A stretch of 64,000 bases of DNA from Datnioides undecimradiatus. Lineage: Eukaryota; Chordata; Actinopteri; Lobotiformes; Datnioididae. The notes beneath the pieces were generated by a model, which made no database searches, was not told the DNA's origin, and saw nothing but the letters and a program-made list of their open reading frames with translations. Shown here one piece after another: positions 22,470 to 34,486 of this stretch (positions within the stretch are counted from its first letter, which is position 1; each line of letters starts with the position of its first letter). Position numbers and translations under genes: made by a program. The DNA is taken from assembly GCA_008933995.1 (NCBI GenBank), contig WARS01001600.1:1116001-1180000 (forward strand), read 5' to 3'.

Positions 22470-24170
22470 GCTCAAGATCGCAGGGTTGGTGGATGGTGCT
22501 GATACAAGAGTGCGTGGTGCATGAAGGGAGACTGAGCAGTGTTAACGGAAGGGGATCCAGGTCGTGGAGTGATTATTAGTTTTGCTTTACTTGTTGTGTT
22601 CAGTTTATTGGTTGGTGTTCAGCTGAGAAAACAACAACAGGTTTCCCTCGCTCCGTACAGGGTCTCTCTCTCCCCCAGCCTGTTGGCAGCTCTCAGCAAC
22701 AAACCTATTAATTCATTCTGAGCACACGAATTTAAAAATGGGTCACAAATCTGTACTTTAATTCACCGAAAGAGGCTAACGGGCACAGCGGGTTTCAGCA
22801 AACTTTACTGGAGCCTTTTCATTTGCAGATCTGACGAGCTGCTCGCCGCAGCTGTCTTCACGGAGCCAGAATGCCGGACCCGTGGACAACCCACCCTGAA
22901 AATGACACATCTGAAAGGAACCCAGGGATAATTAGACTCCATCCAAAATGCTGCAGACCTGAACAGAGCCTGATGGAGAGAGACACACCGGCGCCGTCAG
23001 CAGCATGATGCGCCATCAATTCGCGAGCCGCCGCGACGTTATGATCACGTCCTGAGAACAAATGGAAAGTTGTTCCACGTATAATTCATTAATGCTTCAA
23101 AGTCTAATCTATAGAAATATTTAAAAGGGTCCTAATATTTTCACCTCCTGCACCAAAAATAAAATAACTGGACCATAGATCCTTCACACAGGCTGCTGAT
23201 TACCTGCGTCACGAGTTCCTCTCCGTGATTATGACGTTACATGTGATTGCTGACTGTGCTTGGATTCGTTCGGACCCACTCGGGGGTTAGACACGGGGAC
23301 TGGACCTGGGGCAGTAAATCAAGAGCCTACTCTACCCGAAGAGACTGACCCAGGATCAGGGTTAGCTCTCTAAACGGCAGGAGGACGGTGTACGTGGGGC
23401 TGACGCAAAACACAGCGTGTGTGTTTGTGATAATGAAGGAAAATGTGGCGCAGTCCAGCAGCCTGACTCACTGATGGGTTTTTAATAGCTGTTGGACAAC
23501 AATGGAGCTCGATGGTACAGATAAATGCGACCAGGCTCTGGGTGCACAGAAGTACGTGGTAGTTAAGTCAGTTCAGTGCTGGTTTTTAAAGGGTTTATTA
23601 AAAATCAGACAAATATGGGACATGAGCGGCGGTGTCCTTTAGTTGTACATAATTTAATAATAAATCAAAAACAATCGATGGGGGTCCAGTGGGATAAACT
23701 CTTCAAAAGGTGGTCTATAGGGCCTAATTGGAGATCTGTCAAATAAAAATGTCAGATGTCTGTCACATGATGTGCGAGGGGATCATGGGAGAGGAGTGCA
23801 GGCTTCACGTGTGTGTGTCTGTGTGTCTGTGTGTGTGTGTGTACCTAGAGAGTGGGCCTAGACAGCGGCAGCAGAGGGGAGCGTGCTCTGAAATAGCGTG
23901 CAGAAAAGTCATTTCTAAACTCTCCTCTCCCCTATGTGGCCTGTTTGCCCCTAGGCTCAGCATGGCCTGGCATTTACATACTGTTCAGCACGTGCTCTGG
24001 GACACAGTGCTAGGTACAGAAATACACACACACACAAACACACCCATGCAAACATGCCACAGTGTATTTATCAAAGGAAGTAAATGCTTCCACATCACCC
24101 ACAGCACACACACATTCAGGCAAGCTACTATGGATACATCCAGGGAAATAGGCCATGCACATCTGTAGGC
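22470..24170. other. non-coding DNA, nothing recognised
   Basis: No exon or known repeat recognised. 22470-22720 has a weakly hydrophobic short frame with no supporting signals. Confidence 0.45.
23809..23842. repeat. imperfect (GT)n microsatellite
   Basis: GT array interrupted twice by CT. It lies inside the open frame 23728-24168, whose Cys/Val/Leu-rich part it creates. Confidence 0.9.
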
Positions 24171-24172
24171 GT

Positions 24173-24238
24173 GCACTCACACACTCACTCACACACGCAT
24201 GCACGCGCACACACACACACACACACAAGCACACACAA
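24173..24238. repeat. compound CA/CACT microsatellite with (CA)10 core
   Basis: ACTC repeats, then CACGCATGCACGCG, then a perfect (CA)10 at 24208-24227, then impure CA. Confidence 0.93.
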
Positions 24239-24239
24239 A

Positions 24240-26285
24240 GTCTAAACAGACAAACTATAACCAGAGTGCAGAGACGCAGGATGACAGCCAGTGAAGGAGA
24301 GAAGAGATCACATTGTGGTTTCCACTGTTACTCCCCCTCTGTCATTCCTGACTCGTGACAAATGGTATGTCACAGACCGCAAGTTAGCACACGCAGACTT
24401 CCCTCCCCGGGCCCGAGTGTCTTTCTTTCTCTGGATTTCTCTCATCTTTGCGTCTCTGCTTCTTGTTTTTGCTTCTGTCTCCTCCTCTTTCTTCCCTGAT
24501 CGTCTTCCACTCCCTGACCCTCCCCACACCCTGTAAAACCTTTCATACGTGCACAACACGTCCCCAGCTCACACGCAACGTTAAATCAACTTTCCTCTGA
24601 CACTGATCCAATGTTTCCCCGGCGTTCCCACAGCCCTTGTTTAATCCCTGGCTGGCTTTACGGGGCCCTTCTGCTCGGTCTGTCGTTACACCCTGCGCCC
24701 TATTGTGATCCACCTCAGCAGTTTAAAGACGTGCCAGAGACCCCGAAACCCCCTGGTCCTTTTCCATGGCCAAATCAGCCTCGGATTAATGCTGTAGGTT
24801 TAGGTTACTGCCCTGGAAACAAGGTTGCAAGCGAAGGATTGCCGTGTTTATGAACGTGTGTGTGTCCTGCATGCGTCTGAGCTACCCCCGACCGCGCGGC
24901 GCATGCTTTTGAAAGTAAACGTCACCCATGACTCACGATCAACGGCGTGTGACAGTCGCGATCTCCATTTTTAGCCGAACCGCGACGCCTCGGCTCCTCC
25001 GCTGGCCTCTGTGCGCTCTCCTCGGCTCATCCCACAGCAGAAGCACAGTTCTGACCTCACAGCAATAAAAACCGTCCCTGACATCTGTTACAGCGAGCCC
25101 GTGGCTCTGTTACCCAGGTTTTATGTGGCAAGGTTCAGGTACAAAAGACTGCGGCCAAGATTGAAGATAGGTGCACAAAGGACGGGATATTATATCTCAC
25201 CATGGAGTCTGAAACGATGCTCAGTCTTTTTATTGGGAAAATGATCACAGTTTATAATCTCCCGTCCTTTATTCAAGCAGGGAACAGTCAGGAGATGGGA
25301 GTAACACAAGCCAGTCACAGGTTTCTGACACAGGACAGTTGCTCCAAAGCAGAGACGCTACAAAACACAGACTTGACGGTGAGTGTTTGAGATGTGCTGG
25401 GTTTAAAGGGGAGCGGAAGACTAAAGGCTGCAAGATTTAAAACAGCAGGATTGTTCCACAAATGCGATGAAATTACATCAATTAGTGTTTTTCTTGCACA
25501 CGACCCAGAAGTCTACAAGTAATCTTCAATTCATTAAACAAACAAGTAATAAAGCCATTACTTACAGCTTATAAAACAGGACTTATTGGAAGCGACACCA
25601 ACTTTCCTTTTGCCCGACAGTTCGGCTGCTCAGTCAGTGCTGCCTGTGATACACCAAACACGGCTAATTGCTGACAAAACCTGCTCCAAAGCATTTCATG
25701 AAATCGTGGCTGCCAGACAAAGCAGCTTAGCGTAACACCTAATTCATGGAGAGAACAATGGAACAAAATGTGCTCTCACTCTGCCAGATTAACAGCAGGG
25801 GAGACAAAGGTAGCAGAGCAGCCGGACCAGTCGACGCCAGTTCCAGCACACCTGGTCCTCGCGACCTCTCACCTCGGCTCCAGACATCATAGCCGGAGCC
25901 AGAGAAGCAGGAAGTGCAGAAATTACGACTGGCAGGAGGACGACGATCAGAGGGAGCTGCAGCGACCGACTGCTGAGAAGAGGGGAGCGGCAGAACGGGG
26001 GTTTCATCTGGAGCAGGGAAGAGCAAGAAGCATAAAGAAGAAAAATAGCGCAAACCATGTCAACCGCATCCGCACGCACACACACTGTATTTTATTGTGT
26101 AATGTTTGTCAAAGCTTGGCCTATTTCTGGAATCCTCCAACATACCGGGAGGGGCGACGTATCGGAAAAACAAGCCGCGATGAGCAAATGAGTGCAGCAA
26201 CACTTGTAAACAAATTTCAATGCATTTAAGATGTGTGAGAAATCCTCCCTGAGCGCTAAGCCAACATGTGCCGCGGCTAAAACAA
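24240..26285. other. non-coding DNA, nothing recognised
   Basis: 24410-24540 is pyrimidine-rich. Overlapping frames on both strands at 25739-26229 arise from low stop density. A short CA array of about seven units lies at 26286-26299. No gene or known repeat identified. Confidence 0.45.
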
Positions 26286-26485
26286 ACACACACACACACG
26301 CATGGCGGCCCTGATTTATCGCTGGTTAAGTCAATACAGAGATGGATGACAGGAGCTGGTGAGAAGAGAGAAGAATGGAAGGAGAACAGGTGGAGGAACG
26401 CTCCCTCTGGCTACGTCCAACACACAGAAAATGCCCTAGGTAAACACTGGCACCATGCCAAGGCACGAACATGAGCACGTGCATG

Positions 26486-26487
<2 letters not shown>

Positions 26488-26525
<38 letters not shown>
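26488..26525. repeat. (CA)19 microsatellite with ATGC tail
   Basis: Perfect CA array followed by three TGCA units (26526-26537), then impure CA to 26575. Confidence 0.96.
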
Positions 26526-26527
<2 letters not shown>

Positions 26528-26592
26528 CATGCATGCAAACACACACATCCAAATGCACACACAGGCAAACACACTTGTATAGGAGAGCCAGG

Positions 26593-26611
26593 ACACACAC
26601 ACACACACACA
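26593..26611. repeat. (AC)9 microsatellite
   Basis: Perfect array. With 26488-26525 it generates the His/Thr and Cys/Val peptides read on both strands. Confidence 0.94.
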
Positions 26612-26619
26612 GAGCCCAC

Positions 26620-28375
26620 TGTAAAGCTGTCATATGCTCGGCTCTGCCGCAGTGCTGAACCCAGCAGCCCTCTCTTCTCTGGGCCCATCTGTCATTCTCC
26701 CCTATCTCTCCTCCTCGCGTTCTCTCCCTCGTCGCCCTCCCTTCTCCTTGCAATACCTCTCAACCGTCCTTACGTCCCCCTCTTTCTCGTCTTTCTCTGT
26801 CGTCGCGCCTTTTCTTGCTCTGTTTCGACTGAAGTAAGAAATCCAAACGGCAGATAAAAGAGACATGAGGGGCGAGGGGGAGGAAGGGGGAGCGATAGTG
26901 AGTCTCAGAGCTCATGTCAAACACAGAGATTTAGAACTACTGTCGGGAAGAACCCCAAAATCTGACACTCGTGACATCAGACACGCAGACGCTCTCATAC
27001 ACACTCACTGGGAATACTTGTGCTGGTGAGGAGCTAACTGCATCGTGCCCTGTAGTGCTATAAGCCACCGTTTTGATTTTGCTGCGGTGCTTTGCGCTGC
27101 ACATTCAGGACGTTTTCCCTGTGATGATTCTGGCCGTTGCTCTTTATCTGTGTAATCACGATGGTGTGCAGCTTGAACTCGTTGGGCAGTTCCTCTATTT
27201 GTGCCAAACAAAGCACAAAGTGAAACCACAGCGCTACCTGCAGCCCCCTCCCACCTCACCCCCAAAGACACCTGATGGGACCTGACCATTGGTCTTTGGC
27301 AGAACAGAAATACATGCATGCATGCAAAACTGCCAAACAAAACAGAGAGAAAGTGCAAAATTATAACGCAACATAACATAAGATGAGATAACTCGGTGGG
27401 AGAAGAGCATGAATAAACTAAAAATGACTTTAAAAAGGAAATAAAAAGAAATAAACTCCAGTACAAATGAAATAAAATCTCATTTCTATAATATCAGACC
27501 AGGCCTTGCAGGTAAAGTCTCAACTATAACTGGGGGCCTCCACAGAAAGGTCACTGTTGAAGGTTTGTCTGAGGAGCAGGATATTGATATGTTCTCCTCT
27601 GCTGGTGTTTACATAGAGCTGGGTGCAGCGTGTTGGAGACAAGCCACCAGTTCATAGCTAACATGTTGCTTTTGTGCATCAAACTAATGGGACCTTTGCT
27701 CCAGCGTCAGATTAAAACACTGCTGTGTGCTTCAGGTTGACAGTTTTGGGAAGCGCTGATGAACGACGCCGTCCTGCTGAGGGGCGCCAAACCAGAAAAC
27801 GCTGTTTGTCCTTCTGAAGGGCACGGAAACACCAAATACCCTCTTGTTTCGTTTGATGCATAAAGGCATTTTTCAACCTTGGTCACATGGTTTCAATTAA
27901 TAGGTGATTCAGACATGCACGTGTGGTGTCTGAGATGTTTTTACTGCACCGATTTGTACTTTATTCAACTTGGCATGCAGAGTTTATCAGTGCTTTTAGC
28001 TGCGACTGAGTGTGTGAGGGGTCTTTTTGCGCTAATCCCCGACCTGTCTGAAATCTAACCCCAGCAAGTGAGCGGCAAAACATTCATTCCTCACCTTTCT
28101 CTGCCTGTAAGGACGTTTTGCCCTTTTAAAGACAGAAATACAAGAATGCACACACACACACTCAATTTACCTCCCTGCCAGATACAGTATCCCAGATAAG
28201 CCATAAGGTACATGAGGGGGGGTGACTGTCCATCTAGATAAAGTCCTGCTATTGATGACATGAGGAAGTCGCAGTGACAGGCTGCTGACAGGAGGGTCAA
28301 TAAGGGAGGGGAGGGGCGGAGGGAGGGGGGTGGAAATGGAAGGACATTGTCAATCATTAGGGCTAATGATAGGGG
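26620..28375. other. non-coding DNA, nothing recognised
   Basis: 26690-26825 is pyrimidine-rich and 26860-26895 purine-rich. A TGCATGCATGCA repeat lies near 27314-27326. 28275-28335 is G-rich (GGAGGGGAGGGG type, possible G-quadruplex). No gene recognised. Confidence 0.45.
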
Positions 28376-28379
28376 CAAA

Positions 28380-28403
28380 CACTCACTCACTCACACACAC
28401 ACA
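28380..28403. repeat. (CACT)3(CA)n compound microsatellite
   Basis: Three CACT units run into about six CA units. Confidence 0.88.
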
Positions 28404-28479
28404 CAGGCGCACATTAACATGCTTGCACACCGTGACGTGAACACACTTCGCCCGCACAACAGCATCAGAGGTTGAGTGA

Positions 28480-28990
28480 GGCTGTCCGCCTGGCTGGACC
28501 AATTATTGATCACCAGCGGGAGGGAATGATGTGGTTAAACACGAGGTCACATCTTAACGTGACTGTATCGGAAAGCTGCACGGGGGGGTGCAGGGGGCAT
28601 CCTGGGGTGGCGACTTCCTGTCTCTGAAACAAGCTGCAGCGCCGTTGACAGTTTGCATCCAACTGCTGTCAAATTATGCAAATGCTTGTAAAAGGAACAT
28701 TTGTATGAATGGACTCTCAGTTGCTCGGGTTAAACTGAATAACCCAGCGACATACAGGAGAATAACCTGATCAATCTACTGCATGCAAAAATGATCTGGT
28801 ATATGTTTTCAATGCGTCACACACTCGTGCATTTATTTTCCCATGCTCTGCAGTCATGACAACAGCCTGCACTTCATTTCCGTCCCAACACCTTCTTAAA
28901 TTGTTGCTCTCTGTGCAATCACAGCTTTTACAGCTGCCATGCCCCAATTTTCTCATGCGGAGTTTCATCCGCGCTAATCAAGAAATCGAC
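28480..28990. promoter_or_regulatory. candidate non-coding regulatory region with POU octamer
   Basis: Contains a perfect octamer ATGCAAAT at 28676-28683 (known POU-domain binding word). Nearby are ACCAATTATTGATCACC (28498-28514), TCATTTCCG, CTTAAATTGTTG and CGCTAATCAAGAAATCG. There are no simple repeats in 28640-28990. A regulatory role is inferred from motif texture. Confidence 0.3.
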
Positions 28991-29524
28991 TGCAGGCGTC
29001 TCATGTAAAGTAAAATACAATGTAATCAAAGTCCTGATATCTGACGTTTTAAATACATTTTGATTTGAAGCTGACGGCTCAGTCATACGTTTGCCTTAAA
29101 TTGGCACTGGAGGTGATTTAGCGTCCCACCTCCGTACACGTTCGGCAGCTGCAGGAGAAAGATCATTCAAATCAAAGCAGAGGCTCAGATATTAAGTGTG
29201 TTTTCCCTCCGACCTGTTTACATCTTTACAGATTTTTAATTTAAATAGATAAACCAGTCAATAATGATGGTAAAATGAGGCAATTTGCAATTATTTATTC
29301 AAAAATTCTGGAAATCTTGCCAATCTTTGCAATCAATGTGAATGAAAACCAGTATAAACTATAGTGTTTTTAGGTCCCCTATATGGGTGAAGCATCAATG
29401 ATGGGTCCCACACCTCCCATAATGCAACACAACAGAGGTTTTAGCTCATTAGATCAGGTTTTAATGTGATATTTGTGGATTTTACCTGTCCATCCTAGGT
29501 TTGTAGCTCCTGTATCCTTTTTTT

Positions 29525-29935
29525 ATGTTGAGACAGAGCAACAGGAGGTGATGACAAATGGCGGAAAAGAGGTGTGATGATGAAGGAAAGAGGGACTGAG
29601 GGGAGATGGAGTGCATTATGTCCAGCAGGATATGGGCGAAGACACAGAAAGGGGAAAAAATGAACTGAAGGGAGCAAAGGGAGAAAGGGCGCTGACAAGG
29701 AAAGATAAGGGGAGAGGGGACGAGGAGAGGGAGGGAAAGAAGGAGGCGGAGAATTGGTCGTGACAGCGAGGTGAAAAAGGACAGAGGTGGAGAGACTGCA
29801 GAGAGAGAGAGAGAGAGGCGGTGGATGTGCTGGTGGAGAGGGAGCAAACTGTGCGGATAGAGTGACACTGAAAGAGGGAAAGCAGAAAAGCCCAAAAGTC
29901 AGAGGCACAAGTATGACATTAATTGTGACAGGTGA
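29525..29935. repeat. long purine-rich tract
   Basis: Over about 400 bp the plus strand is heavily purine-biased (GGAGAGGGG, GAAAGAAGG, GAGAGAGAGAGAG words), with regular pyrimidine interruptions. The Ser/Pro/Leu-rich minus-strand frames at 29482-30085 are a consequence of this. Confidence 0.8.
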
Positions 29936-29978
29936 GGAGAGGAAGTGTGCGTCTGGGCGTGTGTGCATATATACTGTG

Positions 29979-30001
29979 TATATATATATATATATATATA
30001 T
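29979..30001. repeat. (TA)11 microsatellite
   Basis: Perfect TA array, the only long one in the window, directly after the purine-rich tract. Confidence 0.96.
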
Positions 30002-30136
30002 GGGTGCAAAGGTGTGTGTAGGCTCGAGTCTCTCAGGGTGTGTGTGCAGTAAATTGGTGCTGACACGGCGAGCAGGTTGTGACATTAATTAGCAAACCTC
30101 AGCGATGGCTGAAACCTAATCTACTACATCAAAACA

Positions 30137-30138
<2 letters not shown>

Positions 30139-30170
<32 letters not shown>
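30139..30170. repeat. (CA)16 microsatellite
   Basis: Perfect CA array. Confidence 0.96.
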
Positions 30171-30174
<4 letters not shown>

Positions 30175-30864
30175 CTCTCAGCTGACCTCACTTCCTGTGG
30201 CTGGGGATGAGGGGTAGACATGGGTAGAGTTACTGTCTTAATGCGGACAAGATGTGTGTGTGTTTGTGTATCTGTGTTCGTGTGTGTGGGAATGTGTCTT
30301 CTGAGGCTTTTGAAACTTCAGTTCAACTCAATTAATTTGAATTCAGATCATTCAATTATCGAAACCGTCACTGTCAACGTATCTGGAACTAATAATCAGC
30401 AGCTCATGGATCTGTTTTCCTTCTCTTTGTGTGCGTGTTTGTGTTGATTTGACTTCCTGCGTAATCACATCATCTTCCAGTTACTCCGCCTTTATTGTCC
30501 CTGTGAGGGAAACTTGGGTGACAGCTACATTCATCAAAACAAAAAACACCAAATTACAGGGATTAGACGCAAAGAATAAAAATGAGTGAGTTCACGGACT
30601 GCCTCGCCTCCGACCCGAACCACACACTGAGTATTAATCGTCGATCTGGAAGTGTTTACTGTTTGCTTAGAAGCAGCAAACACAATGTTTCTCTGTCTCT
30701 CATTTACGGGAGGACATGGCAGCGTTTGCAAACCCGAATCACATTCTCATATTTACGTCTATATTAATACCGGTCGTTGTCACGCCACAGGCGCTGCTGC
30801 TTTGCTTTATCGGCTCCTGGCTCGTTTCAGGAAAGACCCGCCTTCTCGAGGACACAAAAGTCAT

Positions 30865-31103
30865 CGGGCTGAAGGAGGGGTACGCCCAGGACAGGTCGCC
30901 GTATGGACAGACAAACTCGTTCACACTCACATTCAGTTTAGAGTTCCCAGTTCACCTGACATGCGTGTTTTTGGTGGTGGGAGGAAACCGGAGTACCTGG
31001 AGGGAACCTATGGAGAGAATAGCAAACTGTACACAGAAAGGCCCCAGTCTGGTTTCGAACCTGGGACCCTGAAGTGAAGTGCTAACTACTGCACTGCATT
31101 TAT
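30865..31103 (-). mobile_element. V-SINE-type tRNA-derived SINE relic
   Basis: Read on the minus strand from 31103, the element starts with a tRNA-like segment: GCAGTAGTTAGCACTTC (A-box region) and GGTCCCAGGTTCGAAACC (B box; the plus strand shows GGTTTCGAACCTGGGACC at 31051-31068). Next comes the strongly conserved vertebrate V-SINE centre, plus-strand ACACAGAAAGGCCCC (31031-31045) and GAGGAAACCGGAGTACC (30981-30997), then the tail with TTCACACTCACATTC (30920-30934) and GACAGGTCGCC (30890-30900). Family features are from established knowledge of V-SINEs such as zebrafish DANA. Internal deletions and substitutions show an old copy. The open frame over it is accidental. Confidence 0.85.
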
Positions 31104-31109
31104 TATATT

Positions 31110-33500
31110 ACTTATTAAGTTTAAACTAAGTGTATTATTTATTCAGTTCAATGCCGCTGCTGTGATGTCACATAAATCAGCTTGTTTATGAGAAACCTTA
31201 AAGAAACACTCCCGACATGCTGCTCAATAGCTCCAGTCGCTGGTTGACGAGCGATGCATCAGTACCACTGCTCTAACATGGAAATGTCACATCAGCATCA
31301 GATTTAAGTACTCTGCATGCTGTGATATTCAGAGAGATTTTATATCTGATCATTTATGTGAATGAAGGTCCCTCAGCTGGGCGATAAAAGGCGGATCGGG
31401 CACCAAAAACACTTGGTGAAGGTCAAGAGAAGGTGGTTTTGGTTCTAGGACAAAACAGAGAGCAGCGATTTCTGTTCAATTAATGTCTTTTTTGCTGAAA
31501 GATGATGTTGTTGTTGCCAGAAGCTGCCTTTCTAAAACTCTGTGAGGGAGCACCATGTTAGAATGGGACTCCTTTTACAGCTCACAGTGTCACTGAACGT
31601 CTCAGTTTGATTAAACGAGATTAAATTCAAGATTTTTGTGTCAAATGCATTCAAGGTAGAGACTCAGAACAGGAAATGAGCTACACCACACTTAATGGGA
31701 ACACACACACACGTTCTTTGTCCTCAACCGACTTACAGTCAGCGGCGGTGGAGGCCATCGAATGTGTATAACCCTTGGCCTGCTGGGATCACATGTCACA
31801 GACTTACTTAAACACGCGTGACAAGAGCACACGCTTGTGACAGCCCACACGGCGAAGCAGGTCAAAGGGCGACAGAGACACAGAGAGACACGGGGACAGA
31901 GGGGCAGAGATAGAGGTGGCCTTTCATTCAGAAGTCTGGGAACTCGCAGGACTCAGACATACACAAGCAGTTAGCGCTGTTTACAAAAGCCAGCAGCAGA
32001 ACCAATGCAAACCATACGCAGCGCAGAGACACCGGGCTCAGGAAGCCGGGGCATGTGTGTGTGTGCGTGAGCGTGTGTGTGCTGTGCCAGAGCAGCAGGT
32101 CTTAATGCAGCAAAAGCAAAACAGAGCCAATGTTTTCTACAATGCGCATACCTCTGTGAGAGCAGGATCCAGGTCCCTGCCCGGTTTCGCTCATAAGCGC
32201 GTCTGGTTTTGGTTCTCGTCTATTCAGCCTTCCTGTGGGTCCAAAACCACTGCCACTCCGTCCCTGCCGCGCCACAGATAAAGCTGTTTTGAGTTGCCTT
32301 TCATCGCGCGGGGAAGCGCGGCGGTGCAGCGGACCGGGGTAGCTAAACATCATATGTGACAACACGGGTGCGTTGCGTGTACCCACAGTGTGAACGGCTG
32401 GAGACAACAGACACACACAGAGCACAGGCTGTGGAAACGTGTGCACACAGACGGAGCCAAAGCTGACCGCAGTTATGAGAATGTACATATTTTTCATATT
32501 TAAGGTGCTTTATAAGACTCAGGAGCATTTTACCTCTGTCATGACTCTTTAACCTGCCTTCAAGAGTCACTAATGTTAACATCCACCTTATTCCAGTGTT
32601 TGAGTCTCTGAGTCACTGCCTCTTCCACCACATGTGAAGGCGTCAAACAGGAACAGGTTTAGGGAAGCAGCCACTCTGCATTTTGGGCTCATTGTGGTCG
32701 GTTTGGGAAAAGGAGCCATTATCACTGAGCTTCTGCAGTGTGTGCTGTCCAACCTCTGGTCTCAGGCGGCAGCAATGAGCCTGTTGTGTCTTCAGGCACC
32801 AGAATTAGGCAGAGCAACACTGTGTGGCGACCCACATTCAACGGGTTGACCATTGTGTATCTCCAACATCGACCAAGGAGAGCGTGAGGATTCATTCTCG
32901 ACCTTGACAAATGCGTTTTATTTCTTTGTACTTTCAGCCAAATGCCACGGTCTACATTAAGGGACAAGGTTTGTTCGGTTGTCATGGAGACGCTTCAGTT
33001 GTTTATCACATGACCTGAGTATGAAATTTCAGTCATGAGGCAGCAGGTGGTCAACACAAGGAAGGGCGTAATAACTCCTGTCGCTGCAAGTCAGTGGATC
33101 TGGAACTGAGAAGTATGTATCTTTGAGATGCTTAAACCAAATCGGTTGTTATCTATTGGGTTGTTTTGGACATGACGACCTGCTTAAATTATGAGGGAAG
33201 CACAAGCCTCGTGAAGAAAAGTAAGGCTGAAACACAAACGCTGTCCCGGATCACACCGGCAGCATCACACTGGGCAGACGCTGCCTCCGGCGCGACGGCA
33301 GAAAATCAGCTTTGCTCAGGCCGCAGCTTTGACTTGGTCGATTTCACGCTTCTCTTTTGTGGGGGGGAGAGGAGAGTGGGACCTGACTCAGGAGTGTTTG
33401 GGAATGGCCTAGATTGGGTGTAGCCGCTGGTTCAAACGCAGGCCTGAATTCAGCTCAGTTTCAAACTGAGGTCTGTTTGGTTCTTTCTGAGCCCGGCTCT
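31110..33500. other. non-coding DNA, nothing recognised
   Basis: No exon, RNA or known repeat is supported. An impure GT patch lies at 32056-32082. A pyrimidine tract with AG at 32921-32938 is splice-like but isolated. Confidence 0.45.
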
Positions 33501-33514
33501 TCATTTCTGAGCTA

Positions 33515-33720
33515 CTCTGCACTTTTCCCTTTGTTCTCCCGATCCCTCTCCCTCTCCCTCCCTCTGAGTCCTCACTTTCTGTACCCTCTTGGCCTCGCTT
33601 ACTCAAATTCCTCCTCCCTTTCACCACTTTCACCGTCTCATTCTTCCAAACTCTGCCTCGTCTCTACCTTTTCCCCCTCTCTTCTCCTCTTTCACTGCCT
33701 CTCAGCCTGCATCTATCTTT
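33515..33720. repeat. pyrimidine-rich tract
   Basis: The plus strand is rich in CTCCCTCTCC-type words over about 200 bp. The Ser/Leu/Pro-rich plus-strand frame 33414-33890 arises from it. Confidence 0.75.
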
Positions 33721-33908
33721 TTACCCACTATCACTTTCAGCTCTCGCTCTGTTTCCTGTCTTACCTTCCGTCCTGCGTTGCACTGTATTCCCAGTGGACT
33801 GAGCCTATGGATAGCAAGTTCGGAGTGAGTGTGTGTGAAAGTCTGACAGCTGGAGAAAAAGAAAGAGGGAAAGGGCAGAAGACAGGATAGAGTTATAGAG
33901 CCAGAGGC

Positions 33909-33945
33909 GTGTGTGTGTGTGTGTCTGTGCCTGTGTGTGTGTGTG

Positions 33946-33978
<33 letters not shown>
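33909..33978. repeat. compound (GT)n microsatellite, about 70 bp
   Basis: GT array with CT and CC interruptions at about 33925-33931 and 33946-33947. The last 30 bases or so are perfect GT. Confidence 0.96.
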
Positions 33979-33982
<4 letters not shown>

Positions 33983-34110
33983 ACAGGACAGAAGCAGGAT
34001 GAGTACATTAAATAAATGATCCTCATCTTGGTTTGTCTGTGCATGTGTATGTGTGTGTGGGTGCATGAGCAAACACACTGACTACATTATTTAAAATATA
34101 CTCATGTGAG

Positions 34111-34112
<2 letters not shown>

Positions 34113-34150
<38 letters not shown>
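34113..34150. repeat. (TG)19 microsatellite
   Basis: Perfect TG array. Confidence 0.97.
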
Positions 34151-34152
<2 letters not shown>

Positions 34153-34272
34153 CAATCCAGTAAGTTCTACATATGCTTGCAGCTACAAACAAATGAGATA
34201 TGAGCATGTCTGCCTTGCTGCACGTATAGCATGTTGTTTGTGTCATATATTGTGCATGCATATGTGTATGTA

Positions 34273-34275
<3 letters not shown>

Positions 34276-34307
<32 letters not shown>
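34276..34307. repeat. (GT)16 microsatellite
   Basis: Perfect GT array, starting 163 bp after the start of the previous array. Confidence 0.97.
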
Positions 34308-34308
<1 letters not shown>

Positions 34309-34437
34309 AGCTGACCCCCTCGGCTGTTTGCAGTACTCTTGCAGTATTTTAGCTAACAACTGCATATGGGGGGAGAGAGAGAGACATCTCACTTCTTGGT
34401 CTGACACTTCAGCCTGGAGGCAGAACAGAGGGAAGCT

Positions 34438-34438
<1 letters not shown>

Positions 34439-34474
<36 letters not shown>
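34439..34474. repeat. (AC)18 microsatellite
   Basis: Perfect AC array, inverted relative to the two GT arrays upstream and starting 163 bp after the second. Confidence 0.97.

Positions 34475-34479
<5 letters not shown>

Positions 34480-34486
<7 letters not shown>

Noticed and set aside
26461..26857. His/Thr-rich and Cys/Val-rich open frames on both strands
   Set aside because: Direct translations of CA/GT arrays. The same applies to similar frames throughout the window.
32921..32970. Exon-like segment after a TTTATTTCTTTGTACTTTCAG acceptor
   Set aside because: The donor (GTTTGT) is weak, the segment is only 31 bases, and no other exon supports it.
33404..33440. tRNA-like A and B boxes
   Set aside because: GGTTCAAACGC resembles a B box, but the A-like word is only about 26 bp upstream, too close for a tRNA, and no cloverleaf arms are visible.
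33414..33890. 158-codon Ser/Leu/Pro-rich frame
   Set aside because: Arises from a pyrimidine-rich tract. Alternative frames are open as well.
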